From: Diphasiastrum complanatum
Taxonomy: Eukaryota; Streptophyta; Lycopodiopsida; Lycopodiales; Lycopodiaceae
DNA: 64,000 nt
Direction of reading: 5' to 3'
NCBI GenBank assembly: GCA_029204225.1
Contig: CM055095.1
Location: 22,572,006-22,636,005, forward strand
The notes beneath the pieces were generated by a model, which saw only the letters and a list, made by a program, of their open reading frames with translations, was not told where the DNA came from and searched no databases. This document shows, one piece after another, positions 1 to 11,250 of this stretch. Each line of letters begins with the position of its first letter. The stretch's first letter is position 1. A program made the position numbers and the translations under genes.

Positions 1-447
1 TTTAGTTTCCATTTTGCAATGATCTATTCTAGCATTCTGTTTTTAAGTGCCATAATAATGCCCAACTATGTTTCAAGAAGAGTTGTTTTTGGGCATTCTT
101 GGTGTGCTTGCATGGTAGAATGATTGCAAGTGATCTCAAGAGTTCAAGAGTGTTCGAAATCTGAGTATTCGTGACAGGTTGAACCATACTACAATCCTGA
201 AAACTGCATCAGCTGCCTGATCTGGGCATTGAACCAAATAGACATGATCAAGAACATGCCCAGCTAACAACCAGAATGGAGGTAGCATAAGATGTGACAA
301 GAAGCAAACAAGCAAAACTAGTAGACAGACAGCAGAACCAGTCAACATATAGACTACTTCGCAGCAGAGCAGCCCCACCATCAGACAGCAAAGGGCAAAA
401 CAGGCAAGGCAAAAATTACTATTGACATAGACAAACTAGATGAAGAT

Positions 448-742
448 ATGGACGACGAACGGGACTTGCAGGAGCATCAAGAAAGGACCAGCAAGACCAA
501 GAGCAGCAAGACCAAGCACAACAAGACCAGCAAGACCAAGATCAGAAAAGTAAGGCATAGCAGGACCACCAGACAGACCACCAGACATCGCAGGACCAAC
601 AGGAAGAAGAGCAAGAGGATGTGTATGTGGATGTGGAAAATGAAGGGGCAGGTGATGAAGCTGAAGGGCTTAAAAAAGGAAAAACAATTAGGGAGGAAGC
701 CAGGCCTGAAAGGGTGAAACTCCGCACACTTCTAGACCTGAG
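448..742 (+). repeat. Gln/Asp-rich coding-like tandem repeat
   Basis: A short CAGCAAGACCAA-like unit is repeated from about 480 to 610. One plus-strand frame reads as Asp-Gln-Gln repeats, is broken once by a stop, then continues as an acidic stretch (many Glu and Asp, about 600-690) and a basic tail that stops at about 742. The open low-complexity frame looks like a disordered protein or retroelement linker fragment. No domain is recognisable and no start can be assigned. The longest ATG frame over the same bases reads Lys/Thr/Ser repeats and is less convincing. Confidence 0.35.
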
Positions 743-1064
743 ATAGGTTAAGATATGTGCGATGATACTCTGTTATCATAGTTATATCCCCTTAAAAAGA
801 TAAAGCGCTCCAGACCACATAACACTAAAACTCGTGCAAGCAAGATGTAACATGTGCACACTCTATTGCACTAAAAGTAGAATAATGATATCTATCGTGT
901 TATGAAGTGTGACCAAATTCACGGAGTGATCAATGTAACCGCTTTCAGATATATTAAGAAGACACTTGTTATTATTAATATGGAAACAAGGCATTTCTTT
1001 TTTCTATTGCGCAATGTGAATCTCATTATGGTAATGTCATTTTATTGTTCTTATGTATTTGTAG

Positions 1065-1460
1065 CACATACCCCTTGGTGGATAAAAGACGAGAATCCAA
1101 CGATGACCAAGGCCCCCGACACTGATGACATTCCAGCTAGGGCCGATAGGTTGGTTGTTTTCGATATAAATGGGGTGTTCACTTACCGAACATTTCCGAA
1201 TGGCCCTTTTGTAAATTGCTTCAAAAGAAACATAATCCGAGTGCACGACTACTGTTTTCTGAGACCCCAGGCTAATGTGTTTTTGAAAAAACTAGCCGAG
1301 GCGGGAGTGCAAATCATTATATGGAGCAGCATGAGATATTCGAAGGTCATGAAAATACTGCGTACCTGTTTCTTTGAAGAAATGCAACAAAGAATTTTCA
1401 AATGTAGCTCAACATTTTACACATTAACACTTGTGATCACGCTGTCATCTCGGGATTATT
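1065..1460 (+). CDS. FCP1/NIF-like (CTD phosphatase-like) exon, partial
   Basis: This plus-strand exon encodes the start of an FCP1-homology (HAD phosphatase) domain: VVFDINGVF, then a segment ending FLRPQANVFLKKL, then VQIIIWSSM. In this family the first motif is DxDx(T/V); here it is D-I-N-G, so the second Asp, the general acid in active members, is Asn. To my recollection several plant FCP1-like proteins carry such DxNG motifs and may not be phosphatases. A T-rich tract ending in TTTGTAG at 1055-1064 is a good splice acceptor, so the exon probably begins at 1065 and not at the upstream ATG (902). The reading frame stays open to 1460 but loses similarity after about 1395, so a donor probably lies near there. 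No other exon of the gene is visible. It is either part of a gene running out of the window or a captured fragment. Confidence 0.55.
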
Positions 1461-1584
1461 AAAGCATATGAGCTCAATTAACTAACAACAGTGTATTTAG
1501 CAAAACCCGCAAAATAAATTATCAATACTTTTGTGGTATTTTCTACTAGTTATTTCGTGCTGTGATTACCAATTTACCTAAATT

Positions 1585-1712
1585 TTGGTACATTTTGGTT
1601 TTATTTTAGCACCAAGCTGAAACTATGTACCAATATTTGGTATTGTTTTGGTACTATTTGGTAATATTTGGTCTGTTTTGGTACTATGTACCAATATTTG
1701 GTACTGTTGAGC
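1585..1712. repeat. GGTACTATTTGGTA-type imperfect tandem repeat
   Basis: About 130 bp are built from repeated TTTGGTACTAT and TGTACCAATATTTGGTA words on both strands; a roughly 60-bp unit recurs once (near 1624 and 1685). It resembles the palindromic-word subterminal DNA of the hAT elements further right, but the words are AT-rich and no terminal TCATAG is seen. Confidence 0.45.
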
Positions 1713-1905
1713 TAGCAGATCTAATCTGAGATAGTTTTTGGAAAAATCTATATCCAATCACATTATCGATTTGATCTAAATGGTTGCCCCTGGAGGTGCT
1801 CCATAGGAGGTCAATCCAAAGAGCACCCCGATTGGATCTACCCAAATATAATGGATTAACAGATCCAGTTCGATTTCTTCAGATCTATGTTGAATCCTGT
1901 GAGGT

Positions 1906-3639
1906 CTATGGTGAGATTTGTTGATCTTCATGAAAGACAACATCTCTACTTTCAATAACTTGAGAAGTAGAGAGTATAAAGACTCTATAGGCCTTCATGG
2001 TGGATGAGTATCCAACCATGATCCCCTTGCATGCACTAGGATCTTCCTTCTTCCTTGTTTCCAAGGGAATATGGACAAAGCATAAGCATCCAAAAACTCT
2101 AAGGTGATCAACCTTAGGCTTCTTCAAAAATAAGATTTCATATGGTGACTTTCCTCCAAGAGCTATATGTGGGAGCCTATTGCAAAGATAATTTGCACAA
2201 TTAATGGCTTCTCCCCAAAAATCTTTGGGCAAAGATGCCTCAATTCTCATAGATTTTGCACATTCACATAGAGATCTATTCTTTCTCTCGGCCACTCCAT
2301 TTTGAGATGGAGAGTAGGCACAAGAAAACTCTCTTTTAATGCCTTCAAGCTCACAAAAATCTTGAAATTTACTGGAGATATATTCACCAACTCCATCACT
2401 TCTAAGAGCTTTAATCTTGAATGAGAATTGCTTCTCTACATAAGCTTTGAAAATAAGGAAATGATCAAACACCATATATTTTGAAGCAAGAATATATATC
2501 CAAGTGAATCTTGTGTAATCGTCAATGAAAGTAACAAAACAAGTGGCTCCTCCCTTGCTTGTAGTTGATGAGAAATGCACATCCGAGTGGATTAACTCCA
2601 AAGGATGCTTGCTTTTGATAGAAGATCTTGTAAATGGCTTTTTGTGAGATTTAGCAATAGCACAAGCCTCACAAGGCTTGATCTTCTTGGAGAATGACTT
2701 TGGCAAGCCAATAGCTTTGGATTCTTTGATCATAGAGAGCATGGATTTGTAGTTGGGATGTCCCAACCTCCTATGCCATAATTCCTCCATAGAGAGCTTG
2801 TTCACAAGAGCAACATTACAAGCATTCACATACTCATTTGGATCTAGTTTATAGATGCCACCAAATCTAGATCCTAATGCAAATATCTCATCATTCTTCT
2901 TGATAGTGCAAGTATCAACATTGAATTTTACATCAAGGCCATTATCAAGCAATTGGCCAGCACTAATAAGATTCTTGGTAAGCTTAGGTACATAAAGAAC
3001 TCTAGAGAGAGAAAGAACTTTAGAGGATGCAAGCTTCAAGGGAATGTTCCCTATGCCTTCAATAGGACATTCAAAATCATTTGCAGTGTATATTGATTTC
3101 TTGACTCCATCATAAGGTGAAATAGAAGAGAAAGAGTCCTTGGAGCTACACATATGTGAAGAGGCTCCACTATCAATATACCATAGGCCGTCCTTCTTGA
3201 AAGGAGTAGATGAGGAACTAGAGACCATAAGAGATCCCTCTCCATCACTTGCAATAGTGTCTTCCTTCTCATTGGTAATATTGGCTTGCTTGAGTTGATT
3301 CTTGTTTTTGAAGCAATTGGTGGCATAATGACCTTTCTTGCCACAATAAAAGCACTTGATCTTCTTCTTCTTGAGCTTGGATGATGAAGCATTAGAGGAA
3401 TCATCTTCCTCCTCATCTTTGTCTTTGGATTTGACTTTGTCCTTGCTTGAGAATTGTTGATGTTGGTTCTTGCTCCTCCCTTTGTGCTTATCCTTGGCAA
3501 AGAGAGCTTTGCCATCATTATGAGTGAGAGAAAGCTTGTCCATCCTCAAGAGCTTGTACTCTTGTCTTGATTCTTCTGAAATTAGCACACTTTGGAGAGC
3601 CTCCAATGGCATAGGATTGGACAAGGTTATCAAATTCAC
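1906..3639 (-). pseudogene. copia pol: zinc knuckle, protease, integrase
   Basis: A 577-codon open frame of a Ty1/copia polyprotein. In order it shows an RNA-binding zinc knuckle CFYCGKKGHYATNC (about residue 95), the aspartic protease motif DSGASSHMC (about 155), the GAG-pre-integrase block with LWHRRLGHP (about 285), the integrase HHCC-CxxC finger and the D-D-35-E core starting at LIHSDV, with the DDYTRFTWIY strand, RSDGVGEY and SPSQNGVAERKNRSL. It ends at a stop just after the ESRDVVFHE block, where the family normally continues into a linker and reverse transcriptase. The first ATG follows the frame break with gag, so the true protein began upstream. The element cannot move on its own. 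Confidence 0.85.
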
Positions 3640-3689
3640 TTCTCAAGCCATTGAGAATGACTTGAACTAGCTCATTTTGATTGATGGAA

Positions 3690-4157
3690 TCACCAATGCT
3701 CTCTATGAATATCTTTTACTCTCAAAACATAACTAGATGCACTCTCATCACTCTTTTGGCTACTTTGAAAGATTTTATTCCTAAGAGTGAGAAGCCTAGA
3801 GGTATTCTTAGCCTCATAGATAGTCTTGAGACACTCCCAAGCTTCTTTGGCTGTTGTACAAGTACCTATCTCCCTCAATATCTCATTAGAGACATTCATC
3901 TTAATGTAGTGGAGAGCCATCCTAGCTCTCTTTTTGTATTTTTGAACCTCTTGAAGAACTTGTGGTTCTTCTTCAAGGCCAAGAACTATGTCCATCACGT
4001 CTTGAAGGATCAAGATGGACTCCATCCTCATTTTCCAAATTGAATAATTTGAAGTGGTCAATCTTTCACTTGGTTCCAACAAGGATGAACCCATTGAAGA
4101 CATTTGAAGTGAAGAAAATTCAAATGATGAACAATAAATGTTGTTACACACTTTCAA
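3690..4157 (-). pseudogene. copia gag N-terminal part (UBN2-type)
   Basis: This 155-codon frame starts about 690 bases inside the PBS and carries the UBN2/DUF4219 retrotransposon gag pattern: LTTSNYSIWKMRMESIL near residue 35 and TAKEAWECLKTIYEAKNTSRLLTLRNKIF near residue 105. It stops at 3690 while the rest of gag resumes in another frame at about 3640, so a short indel has split gag. Gag packages the RNA in virus-like particles. Confidence 0.8.
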
Positions 4158-4847
4158 TAGGATCCAATAATTGAGTACTATCTCCTCCTATGAAAGATCT
4201 TGCAACAATTTGTGAATTGATTCTCACTAGCTACTCAAATCTCTCTAAAACAAGATCTATTTCACATCAAATGATGGAGTATAGGCAAAGTTAGGATCTA
4301 ACACTCTTAGCACGTGTGAAATACACTAAGAAACCAAATTTGACTCAAATACAATGCTATTGCATGAAACAAAATGGCTAAGATCTCAAAACAGTGCCTA
4401 GATCACATATAGATGAGATTGGCAAGCATACAACTGTGATTTTGGATCAACCAAGCAATCTCTTGACCAAACCAAATGTGTCCACCCAGGTCTAGGTGCC
4501 CTACCTAACCCTCTTCAAAAGCTTATAACTTTTGATTGGCTCAACCAAATGGAATGAAACTGATTGCAACAGAAACTAGACAAAAATAGCTTCAAAACAA
4601 GCTATCAAACAAGATAAATGGATCAAACATGAGAGAGAACTTTTAAACTGAAATTGGATGTTTCTCACACATGTCTGAGCACCTGACTCCATACAGTACC
4701 AGGTCAGACCCAATCAATGTCCTTCTGATCTCTTTTGATCCAAGATTGAACAAGATAGCTAGGAAAATGGGCCTTGACAACTTCTAGCTCAAGATTGATG
4801 AAAAATTTTTCACTTAGATGGATCAAAATGCATGGTAACCTTAGGTA

Positions 4848-4860
4848 GGCTCTGATACCA
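4848..4860 (-). promoter_or_regulatory. tRNA-iMet-type primer binding site of copia 1
   Basis: On the minus strand the 13 bases directly after the LTR read TGGTATCAGAGCC, the standard plant copia primer site complementary to the 3' end of initiator tRNA-Met. Confidence 0.85.
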
Positions 4861-5571
4861 TGTTGAATTTCACACATGTGGACTGTCCACTACATGTACT
4901 TGTGATCTCCTAAGGTGTGTAGATGCACCAAGATCAAGACTAGATTGAGATTCAAGATCAATCTTGAATCCTATGGCAAAAACACACTACTACATGCATT
5001 CAATCACTTCCAACTCTCACTCACACGTGTGGGAAATATTCAAAAAATAATCTAATTAAAAACAAGCTGCTCTCCTCGGGTAGAGAGAGAAAATGCATCA
5101 TGAGCTCTCGGGTAGAGAGAGAAAGCTAGAAATCCAATAACTTACAAAATCCATGAAATCACCAAATCGATTAGCTTCAAAATGAGGAGTACAATGATAC
5201 TAGTAGGTCCACGAGCTATCACTATGCTTAACTATGATTGGACCATATTTTGTCACCTTTTTGATCCTATTGGATCATTGATCCATGCACCTCTTAATTC
5301 TATTGGACTATATTCAAGCACACCTCAATTTCCTGTTGGACCTCACAAGGTTCCACCTCTAAATCCTATTGGACCTCTTGGAATTCATCAAACAAAAACT
5401 TTACACTTGTCTACACTCTAACTGGCAAGTGTTTAGCCTCTTACTCTATTTTGGCTCAATAGTGGCATTACAAGTGGAAATGCATAATTTGCCATCTATG
5501 CCAAATTTATTCCTATCAACATCCTACACCTAGATGCTTGATGTAAAAAACATAAAACCCCTATATCTAAC
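4861..5571 (-). repeat. 5' LTR of copia element 1
   Basis: The LTR begins (plus-strand view) TGTTGAATTTC next to the PBS and most likely ends CTATATCTAACA at 5571, giving TGTT...AACA termini and a length near 711 bp. The inner edge is firm because it abuts the PBS; the outer edge is inferred from the terminal bases, since the second LTR is missing. Two GGGTAGAGAGAGAAA-like direct repeats sit near 5080 and 5112. Confidence 0.65.
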
Positions 5572-5610
5572 ATAGATAATCTTTTTCAATTCTTCACAAT
5601 TACTTTCGTC

Positions 5611-6611
5611 GTGATGGACTTACCAGAAGCACCAAATGTCTACCGAGTTCTCTTAGGACGTCCATGGTTACGAGCTTCGCAAGTAATTCATAACTGGGGT
5701 ACCGGCAAAATCACTTTTGAAAATCGTGAACGTGCAGTTAAAATTGATTCTACGACTTGGACTATCAAGCCAGTGGTTCAAAAAGTGGATGACGATTCAT
5801 CAACAACGGATCACACTTGTGATCGACCAGAGAAAAAATTGGGAGTTCACTACGATTCTCAAACGGATACCGTCAATTGGAACGAAGCTCTTGCAACAAT
5901 TGATTGTACAGCATGATATATGTGTCAACAAGATATTCAATCAGAGATGAGCGAGATCTCCTTGTTAGATCGAACTTTGGATACGCCAATCACGTTTCCA
6001 CTAAATGTGCTGAATGTAGCCTGGATATCAACGGAACCTATACCAGATCCAATTGAGGATGATCTCATACCAATGAGCCATGCCTTAACTTATGATGGCA
6101 ATGCAGAAGTTACGGATGAACAGATTCTACATCATATGGATCCGACCAGATTTGGAGTGCATAATGTTCCTGATGAACCAACAATCAAATCACCCAAAGC
6201 AGTTATATTGAAGGGGGACAGGATCACAGGTTCGATGACGAAGAAACAAGCAAAGCAACATTCCTGAAATGGGAAAATCCCCCTCAAAAGATCGATTCAA
6301 AGGAAGTGCCACCTCTATTGGATAAAGGCAAAGGAAAAGTCAAGAATGATCCTTCAAGTCAGATTTCCAGCAGGATATCATCGTCTAGGAAGTCTTCACC
6401 TGTGAAGAAAGATTTATCATCTCGAAATTCATCACCTCCACGATCAAGTGCTGCTAAGAAGGCTAAACAAAGATCCAAGACAAGTCCTTTCGAAAAAGAA
6501 CAAGAAAATGTAGTCCATCATGATATGCCAGAGCATTTTAGATGTTATACACTGGATGATGTGGTTATCATGTTACCTAAAGCACATCGTGAACCTGAAG
6601 AACACATGTAG
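5611..6611 (+). pseudogene. gypsy protease end and PR-RT linker (copy A)
   Basis: The region starts in the last third of a retropepsin: MDLPEAPNVYRVLLGRPWL is the conserved LLGRPWL block of the Ogre/Tat/Athila branch, but the catalytic Asp lies in the missing 5' part. The linker follows in three frames (5611-5916, 5920-6267, 6306-6611) separated by stops. The last part is Ser/Lys-rich (SSRISSSRKSSP), the next acidic (PEHFRCYTLDDVVIMLP). It is a decayed gene. Confidence 0.75.
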
Positions 6612-6737
6612 GAATCTAAAGAGGTTTACGATGGCCCATCTAGGATGCAACCAATGAATCTTGCCGAACCAGGAGAACCGAAAAAGATTGTACAAGTGGG
6701 ATCACAACTTACTCTTGAATAGTATCAAGAACTCCGT

Positions 6738-7767
6738 TTGTTACTTATTAAGTATCAAGATTGCTTTGCATGGACTTATCAAAATTTGAAGGGTATTCGG
6801 ACATCAGTGATTGAACAAACCATACCTTTAGTACCTGATGCAGTACCAAAGGTTACAAAGTTCTATCGCTGTAATCCTAATGTGGTAGACCTGATAAAGA
6901 AAGAACTTCAGAGATTGCTTGATGTCGATTTCATTTATGAGATCGAACATACCGAATAAATTTCACTGATTGTCATTGTTCCTAAGAAAAATGAGAAATT
7001 GCGAATCTGTGTGAATCTCAAAGCATTGAATAAAGTGACACGGAAGGATCATTTTCCGTTACCTTTTACTGAAAGCATTTTGGATCGCCTTGCTGGAGCG
7101 GAAGCTTATAGTTTCCTGGATGGATTTAGTGGTTACAACCAGGTTAAGATTGCACCTGCCGATCGCCACAAAACTGCTTTTGCAACCGAATGGGACACCT
7201 ATGCTTACGAAGTAATGTCGTTTGGACTCTGTAATGCACCAAGTTCATTCCAAAGAGTAATGCAATTTGTCTTTAAAGATTATCTACAAAAATTCCTTGA
7301 AATTTACTTGGATGACTTGGGAGTTCATAGTACAGATACAGACCACCTGGATCGATTGGAGAAAGTCTTTGAAAGATGCCGCAAATATCAGATTTCTTTG
7401 AATCCAGAAAAATGCCAGATATGGGTTTCTCACGGAGTGGTGCTTGGACATGTGATATCAAGACATGGTATTGCCACCGATTATTCTAAGATCAAAGTTA
7501 TTGTGGAATTGCCACCGCCAGCAACAATTCGAAGAGTTTATGTGTTTATAGGTCATGCGAACTACTATCGAAATTTTATTATCTTCTTTGCGGATTTACC
7601 ACGACCTATATACAAATTAACTATTGTTCCTATTTGGACGGTAGAGGCATTAGAAGCCTTTGAAAAGTTAAAAAAAGCATTATCTTCAGCACCAATATTG
7701 AGTTCTCCAGATTGGACATTAGAGTTTCATGTTCATACGGATGCCTCAAAATATGCCATTGGATGTG
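6738..7767 (+). pseudogene. gypsy reverse transcriptase (copy A), truncated
   Basis: Two frames (6738-6959 and 6999-7767), split by one TAA codon, make up a Ty3/gypsy reverse transcriptase. Visible blocks are FAWTYQNLKGI, LIKKELQRLLDVDFIYE, IVPKKNEKLRICVNLKALN, SFLDGFSGYNQVKIAPADR, MSFGLCNAPSSFQRVM and the catalytic box YLDDLGVHS, where the two adjacent Asp residues bind metal. DGFSGYNQ and FAW are typical of the Ogre/Tat/Athila branch. RNase H starts (FHVHTDASKYAIG) and is cut at 7767. Confidence 0.85.
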
Positions 7768-9400
7768 ACTAAAAAATCGCATGCATGTGTGACTAAAAAA
7801 TTTCATTGCAATAGTCAATCACATGGTGTACAATTCAAGGTAATCAATGGAAGTACTTACAAGTGAAAAGTATATTGATGTCGCATTTAATGTGGCTCAA
7901 ATATCAAAAGGTGTTGGTTGGAATCATATGAAAACATATCCAACATACATCGATAAAGACTATCACTTACTAACAACATATGCATTGTCAAAAATAGTAA
8001 GTTATCATTCATATGCTTATGTTAAAGTTATAAAGTGCAAAAGTATAAATAATATTACAAAAATCAAGGCTTTGAGCCTTAAAACAAGTTTTCATATATA
8101 TTGAATGTTTTTTATGAGCACATACTATTAATGCTTGCCACATAATGTTGAGAGAAAAAAATATTCTCTATATATCTTGTCTTGTGAGCTACAATAATAA
8201 AGTTTTTTTGATCATATAAATCTAAGATATATTATTTATCCTTGGAAAAGTCACTTAGTACATCATTGTTTCATATTCACTTTGTAATCAGAAACTTGTA
8301 AATATTAGCATTATTTAATGCATCAAAATCTGACCTTGGATCAATTATAAAGGCTTAAGTTTCACATGATCAAAATAAATGATTTTTAAGGTTGATATAT
8401 TTAATCGTGAGAAACACATATGTTATAGTACATAACTATTTTTTGAATATTCTAGATGGATACCTATATCATTGTGTAATACAAGATTGTCAAAATTGCA
8501 TGCATAGACACATCACTATGCATCCAACCCTTGTAAGATTACGACCTTTCAACCAACTAACTCAAACTATTCATTCTTTTAAACTACGTAATATTTTATA
8601 TTTTGTGTTTAGTTTAGATGAAATATATGAGATTATTATAATCACTTTAAAGAGACAACATTGAATAAGTTAGCTAGTAAATACTCGTTCAAAAACAATA
8701 AGGACACTTTGTTTTTAATCTTTCATATATGAAACTATTTGTAAAATATATTTCAATTTATCTACACAATCTTGGTGTGATGTGCAACTATATTACATCT
8801 GTCACCTTTTCATGCAAAGACTTATAGTGTCGTGAGCATTATGAAACTATTACTATGGATTTATTTTATAATTTCATTTCATATGCATAATGACATGGGA
8901 CAAGAATGAGAATGTACTAGCCAAAGCTAATAGTGAAATCCACCAAGTAGAGACCAATAATGTATTACATAGCTCCAACTTATCCATGTCAATTGAATCC
9001 TTTGAATCTTAGATGTATTCTAATTCACATAATCTAGTGTTTTAAATTTGTTTGTTGGTGGCTTCTTGTGGCCTCCGCAGATGATTGAATGAATGATGCA
9101 CAACAACAGTAGTATGGGCTTGAAACACAATTATGACCATTTCTCAATGTACATTTGTCCAATGAAGCATCATTGTTTGCATTGGTAGGAACACTTGTCG
9201 TCTGCGTCGGTTTGCACATAGCTTTTGCCTTTGTGATATGACTTGAGAGCCCTTCACTGGTACAAGCTCTCACTTTATTGATGATGTGATGGCCAGGGTG
9301 AGACAATTGGAAAAGCGTGGATATTGTATCGCTTAAGTAAAACCAACTGCTTATTGATGTTGACGGCGGTGGTGTTGTTGCAAATATTTCATCTTGTTGG
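7768..9400. other. AT-rich spacer between gypsy copies A and B
   Basis: About 1.6 kb with no recognisable gene. It begins with a direct repeat of GTGACTAAAAAAT (7768 and 7788). Short frames at 7847-8104 and 8392-8664 have no domain and many AT codons. The base composition is clearly more AT-rich than the gypsy DNA on either side, so it is either older intergenic DNA or the worn remains of the missing gypsy parts. Confidence 0.5.
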
Positions 9401-9543
9401 AAAGATGGATCTTTTGCTGGATCATGGTTGCAATAATACCATTGAACGATACACCAATAGCATCGGGAGTCTATCCAAATCTTAATTCAGAAAAACAAAA
9501 ATATCAGGATATGAGATAGTGAATTAAACATCTACAAGAAGAA

Positions 9544-9876
9544 GTGGAACTTGAAGCTGCTAAAGTTACAACTGAAGTTCGGTCTTCACCATTGCAGCCT
9601 CCAAGAAATTTATGTACGGATATGAATGATCAATTACATCATCACGAAAAACCCTTCAAGATGACTGAACCGGAGGCACCGCATATAGAATTACTCATGA
9701 ACATTTTGTCTAGCAAGATCAATATTTCATTGGGAGAGTTCCTAAAGTTGGTGCCAAAAGCAAAAGAAGTCTTAGCGCAAAAGTTAGCTCAAGAAGAACC
9801 AGAAGTCCATTATGAGCTACTTTTTTGTGCTGGATTTGAAGAATCTAACGATGTACTCCATGTGGGAGCCGCTTGA
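9544..9876 (+). pseudogene. gypsy gag C-terminal region (copy B)
   Basis: A 110-codon frame with NILSSKINISLGEFLKLVPKAKEVL, the pattern found in Tat-lineage gag-protease joins where a short helical segment precedes the protease. The frame can be extended upstream to about 9470 past one stop. No zinc knuckle is visible. Confidence 0.5.
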
Positions 9877-9954
9877 GAAAGTGAACAAAAGAATATCACT
9901 CTGCCGATACAACATAGACAATTTTCTAAAGAAGCAACCATGATAGATGGCGGT

Positions 9955-10316
9955 TAAGGAGTTAACCTGATTTCTACAAAGCTATGTACAAAATGGGGCC
10001 TGACAAAGATTAAGCCTGCTACTTTTGCTATTAAGCTAGCTGATCAAACGACAGTTCATCCACGAGGAATGGTGGAAGATATAGCTGTCAGGATTGCAGG
10101 AGTACAGTTCGCATTACTTTTGTCATGATGGACTTACCAGAAGCACCAAATATCTATCGAGTTCTATTAGGACGTCCATGGTTACGAGTTGCACAAGTAG
10201 TTCATAATTGGGGTACTAGAAAAATCACTTTTGAAAATCGTGAACGTGCAGTTAAAGATGATCCTACGACTTGGACTATCAAACCAGTGGTTCAAAAAGT
10301 GGATGACGATTCATGA
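9955..10316 (+). pseudogene. gypsy aspartic protease (copy B)
   Basis: The reading runs GVNLISTKLCTKWGL, IKLADQTTVHPRGMVEDIAV, then after a frame change MDLPEAPNIYRVLLGRPWL and WGTRKITFE. This is the retropepsin order of Ogre/Tat/Athila elements. The DxG catalytic box expected just before GVNL is degraded to DGG. It matches 5611-5802 of copy A with scattered substitutions. Confidence 0.65.
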
Positions 10317-10417
10317 ACAACGGCTCACACTTGTGATTGACTAGAAAAAAAATTGGGAGTTCACTACGATTCTCAAACAGATACTGTCAATTGGAACAAA
10401 GCTCTTGCAACAATTGA

Positions 10418-11124
10418 TTGTACAACAGGATATATGTATCAACAGATATTCAATCAGATATGAGCGAGATTTTCTTATTAGATCAAACTTTGAATACGCC
10501 AATCACGTTTTCAATAAATGTGTTGAATATAGCCTGGATATCAACAGAACCTTTATCAAATCCAATTGAGGATGATCTCATACCAGTGAGCCATGCCTTA
10601 ACTTATGATGGCAATGCAGAACTTATAGATGAACAGATTCTACATCATATGGTTCTGACCAGATTTGGAGTGCGTAATGTTCCTGATGAACCAACAATTA
10701 AATCGCCCAAAGTAGTTATATTGAAGAGAGACAGGATTACAGGTTCAATGACGAAGAAAAAAGCTAAGCAACATTCCTGAAATGGGAAAATCCCCCTCAA
10801 AAGATCGATTCAAAGGAAGTGCCACCTCTATTGGATAAAGGCAAAGGAAAAGTCAAGAATGATCCTTCAAGTCAGATTTCCAGCAGGATATCATCGTCTA
10901 GGAAGTCTTCACCTGTGAAGAAAGATTTATCATCTCGAAATTCATCACCTCCACGATCAAGTGCTGCTAAGAAGGCTAAACAAAGATCCAAGACAAGTCC
11001 TTTCGAAAAAGAACAAGAAAATGTAGTCCATCATGATATGCCAGAGCATTTTAGATGTTATACACTGGATGATGTGGTTATCATGTTACCTAAAGCACAT
11101 CGTGAACCTGAAGAACACATGTAG
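10418..11124 (+). pseudogene. gypsy PR-RT linker (copy B)
   Basis: Frames 10418-10780 and 10819-11124 correspond to 5905-6611 in copy A. The second frame is identical in protein sequence to its copy A counterpart, while the first differs at many residues, so similarity jumps near 10770. The Ser/Lys-rich stretch is probably disordered. Confidence 0.65.
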
Positions 11125-11250
11125 GAATCTAAAGAGGTTTACGATGGCCCATCTAGGATGCAACCAATGAATCTTGCCGAACCAGGAGAACCGGAAAAGA
11201 TTGTACAAGTGGGATCACAACTTACTCTTGAATAGTATCAAGAACTCCGT

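Larger units (their letters stand above)
1720..5571 (-). mobile_element. Ty1/copia LTR retrotransposon 1, 3'-truncated
   Basis: Reading on the minus strand the order is 5' LTR (5571-4861), PBS (4860-4848), a ~690-bp leader, gag (4157-3690) and protease-integrase (3639-1906). The linker after integrase can be followed, out of frame, towards about 1720, then similarity is lost. Reverse transcriptase, RNase H and the 3' LTR are missing, so this is a 5' fragment. Its 5' LTR lies almost directly against the remaining part of gypsy copy A, which suggests insertion into that element followed by deletion. Confidence 0.85.
5595..7767 (+). mobile_element. Ty3/gypsy (Tat/Athila-like) copy A, fragment
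   Basis: This fragment aligns with bases about 10108-12279 of copy B. It holds the end of the protease, a linker and reverse transcriptase, and breaks off inside the start of RNase H at 7767, where copy B continues and this copy runs into a short TGACTAAAAAAT direct repeat. Both copies share the same internal stop codons (for example after TTCC at 6267 and after ACATG at 6611). Upstream it meets the LTR of copia 1. Confidence 0.85.

Noticed and set aside
9034-9306. Minus-strand 90-codon frame in the AT-rich spacer
   Set aside because: No recognisable domain, no splice or promoter context.
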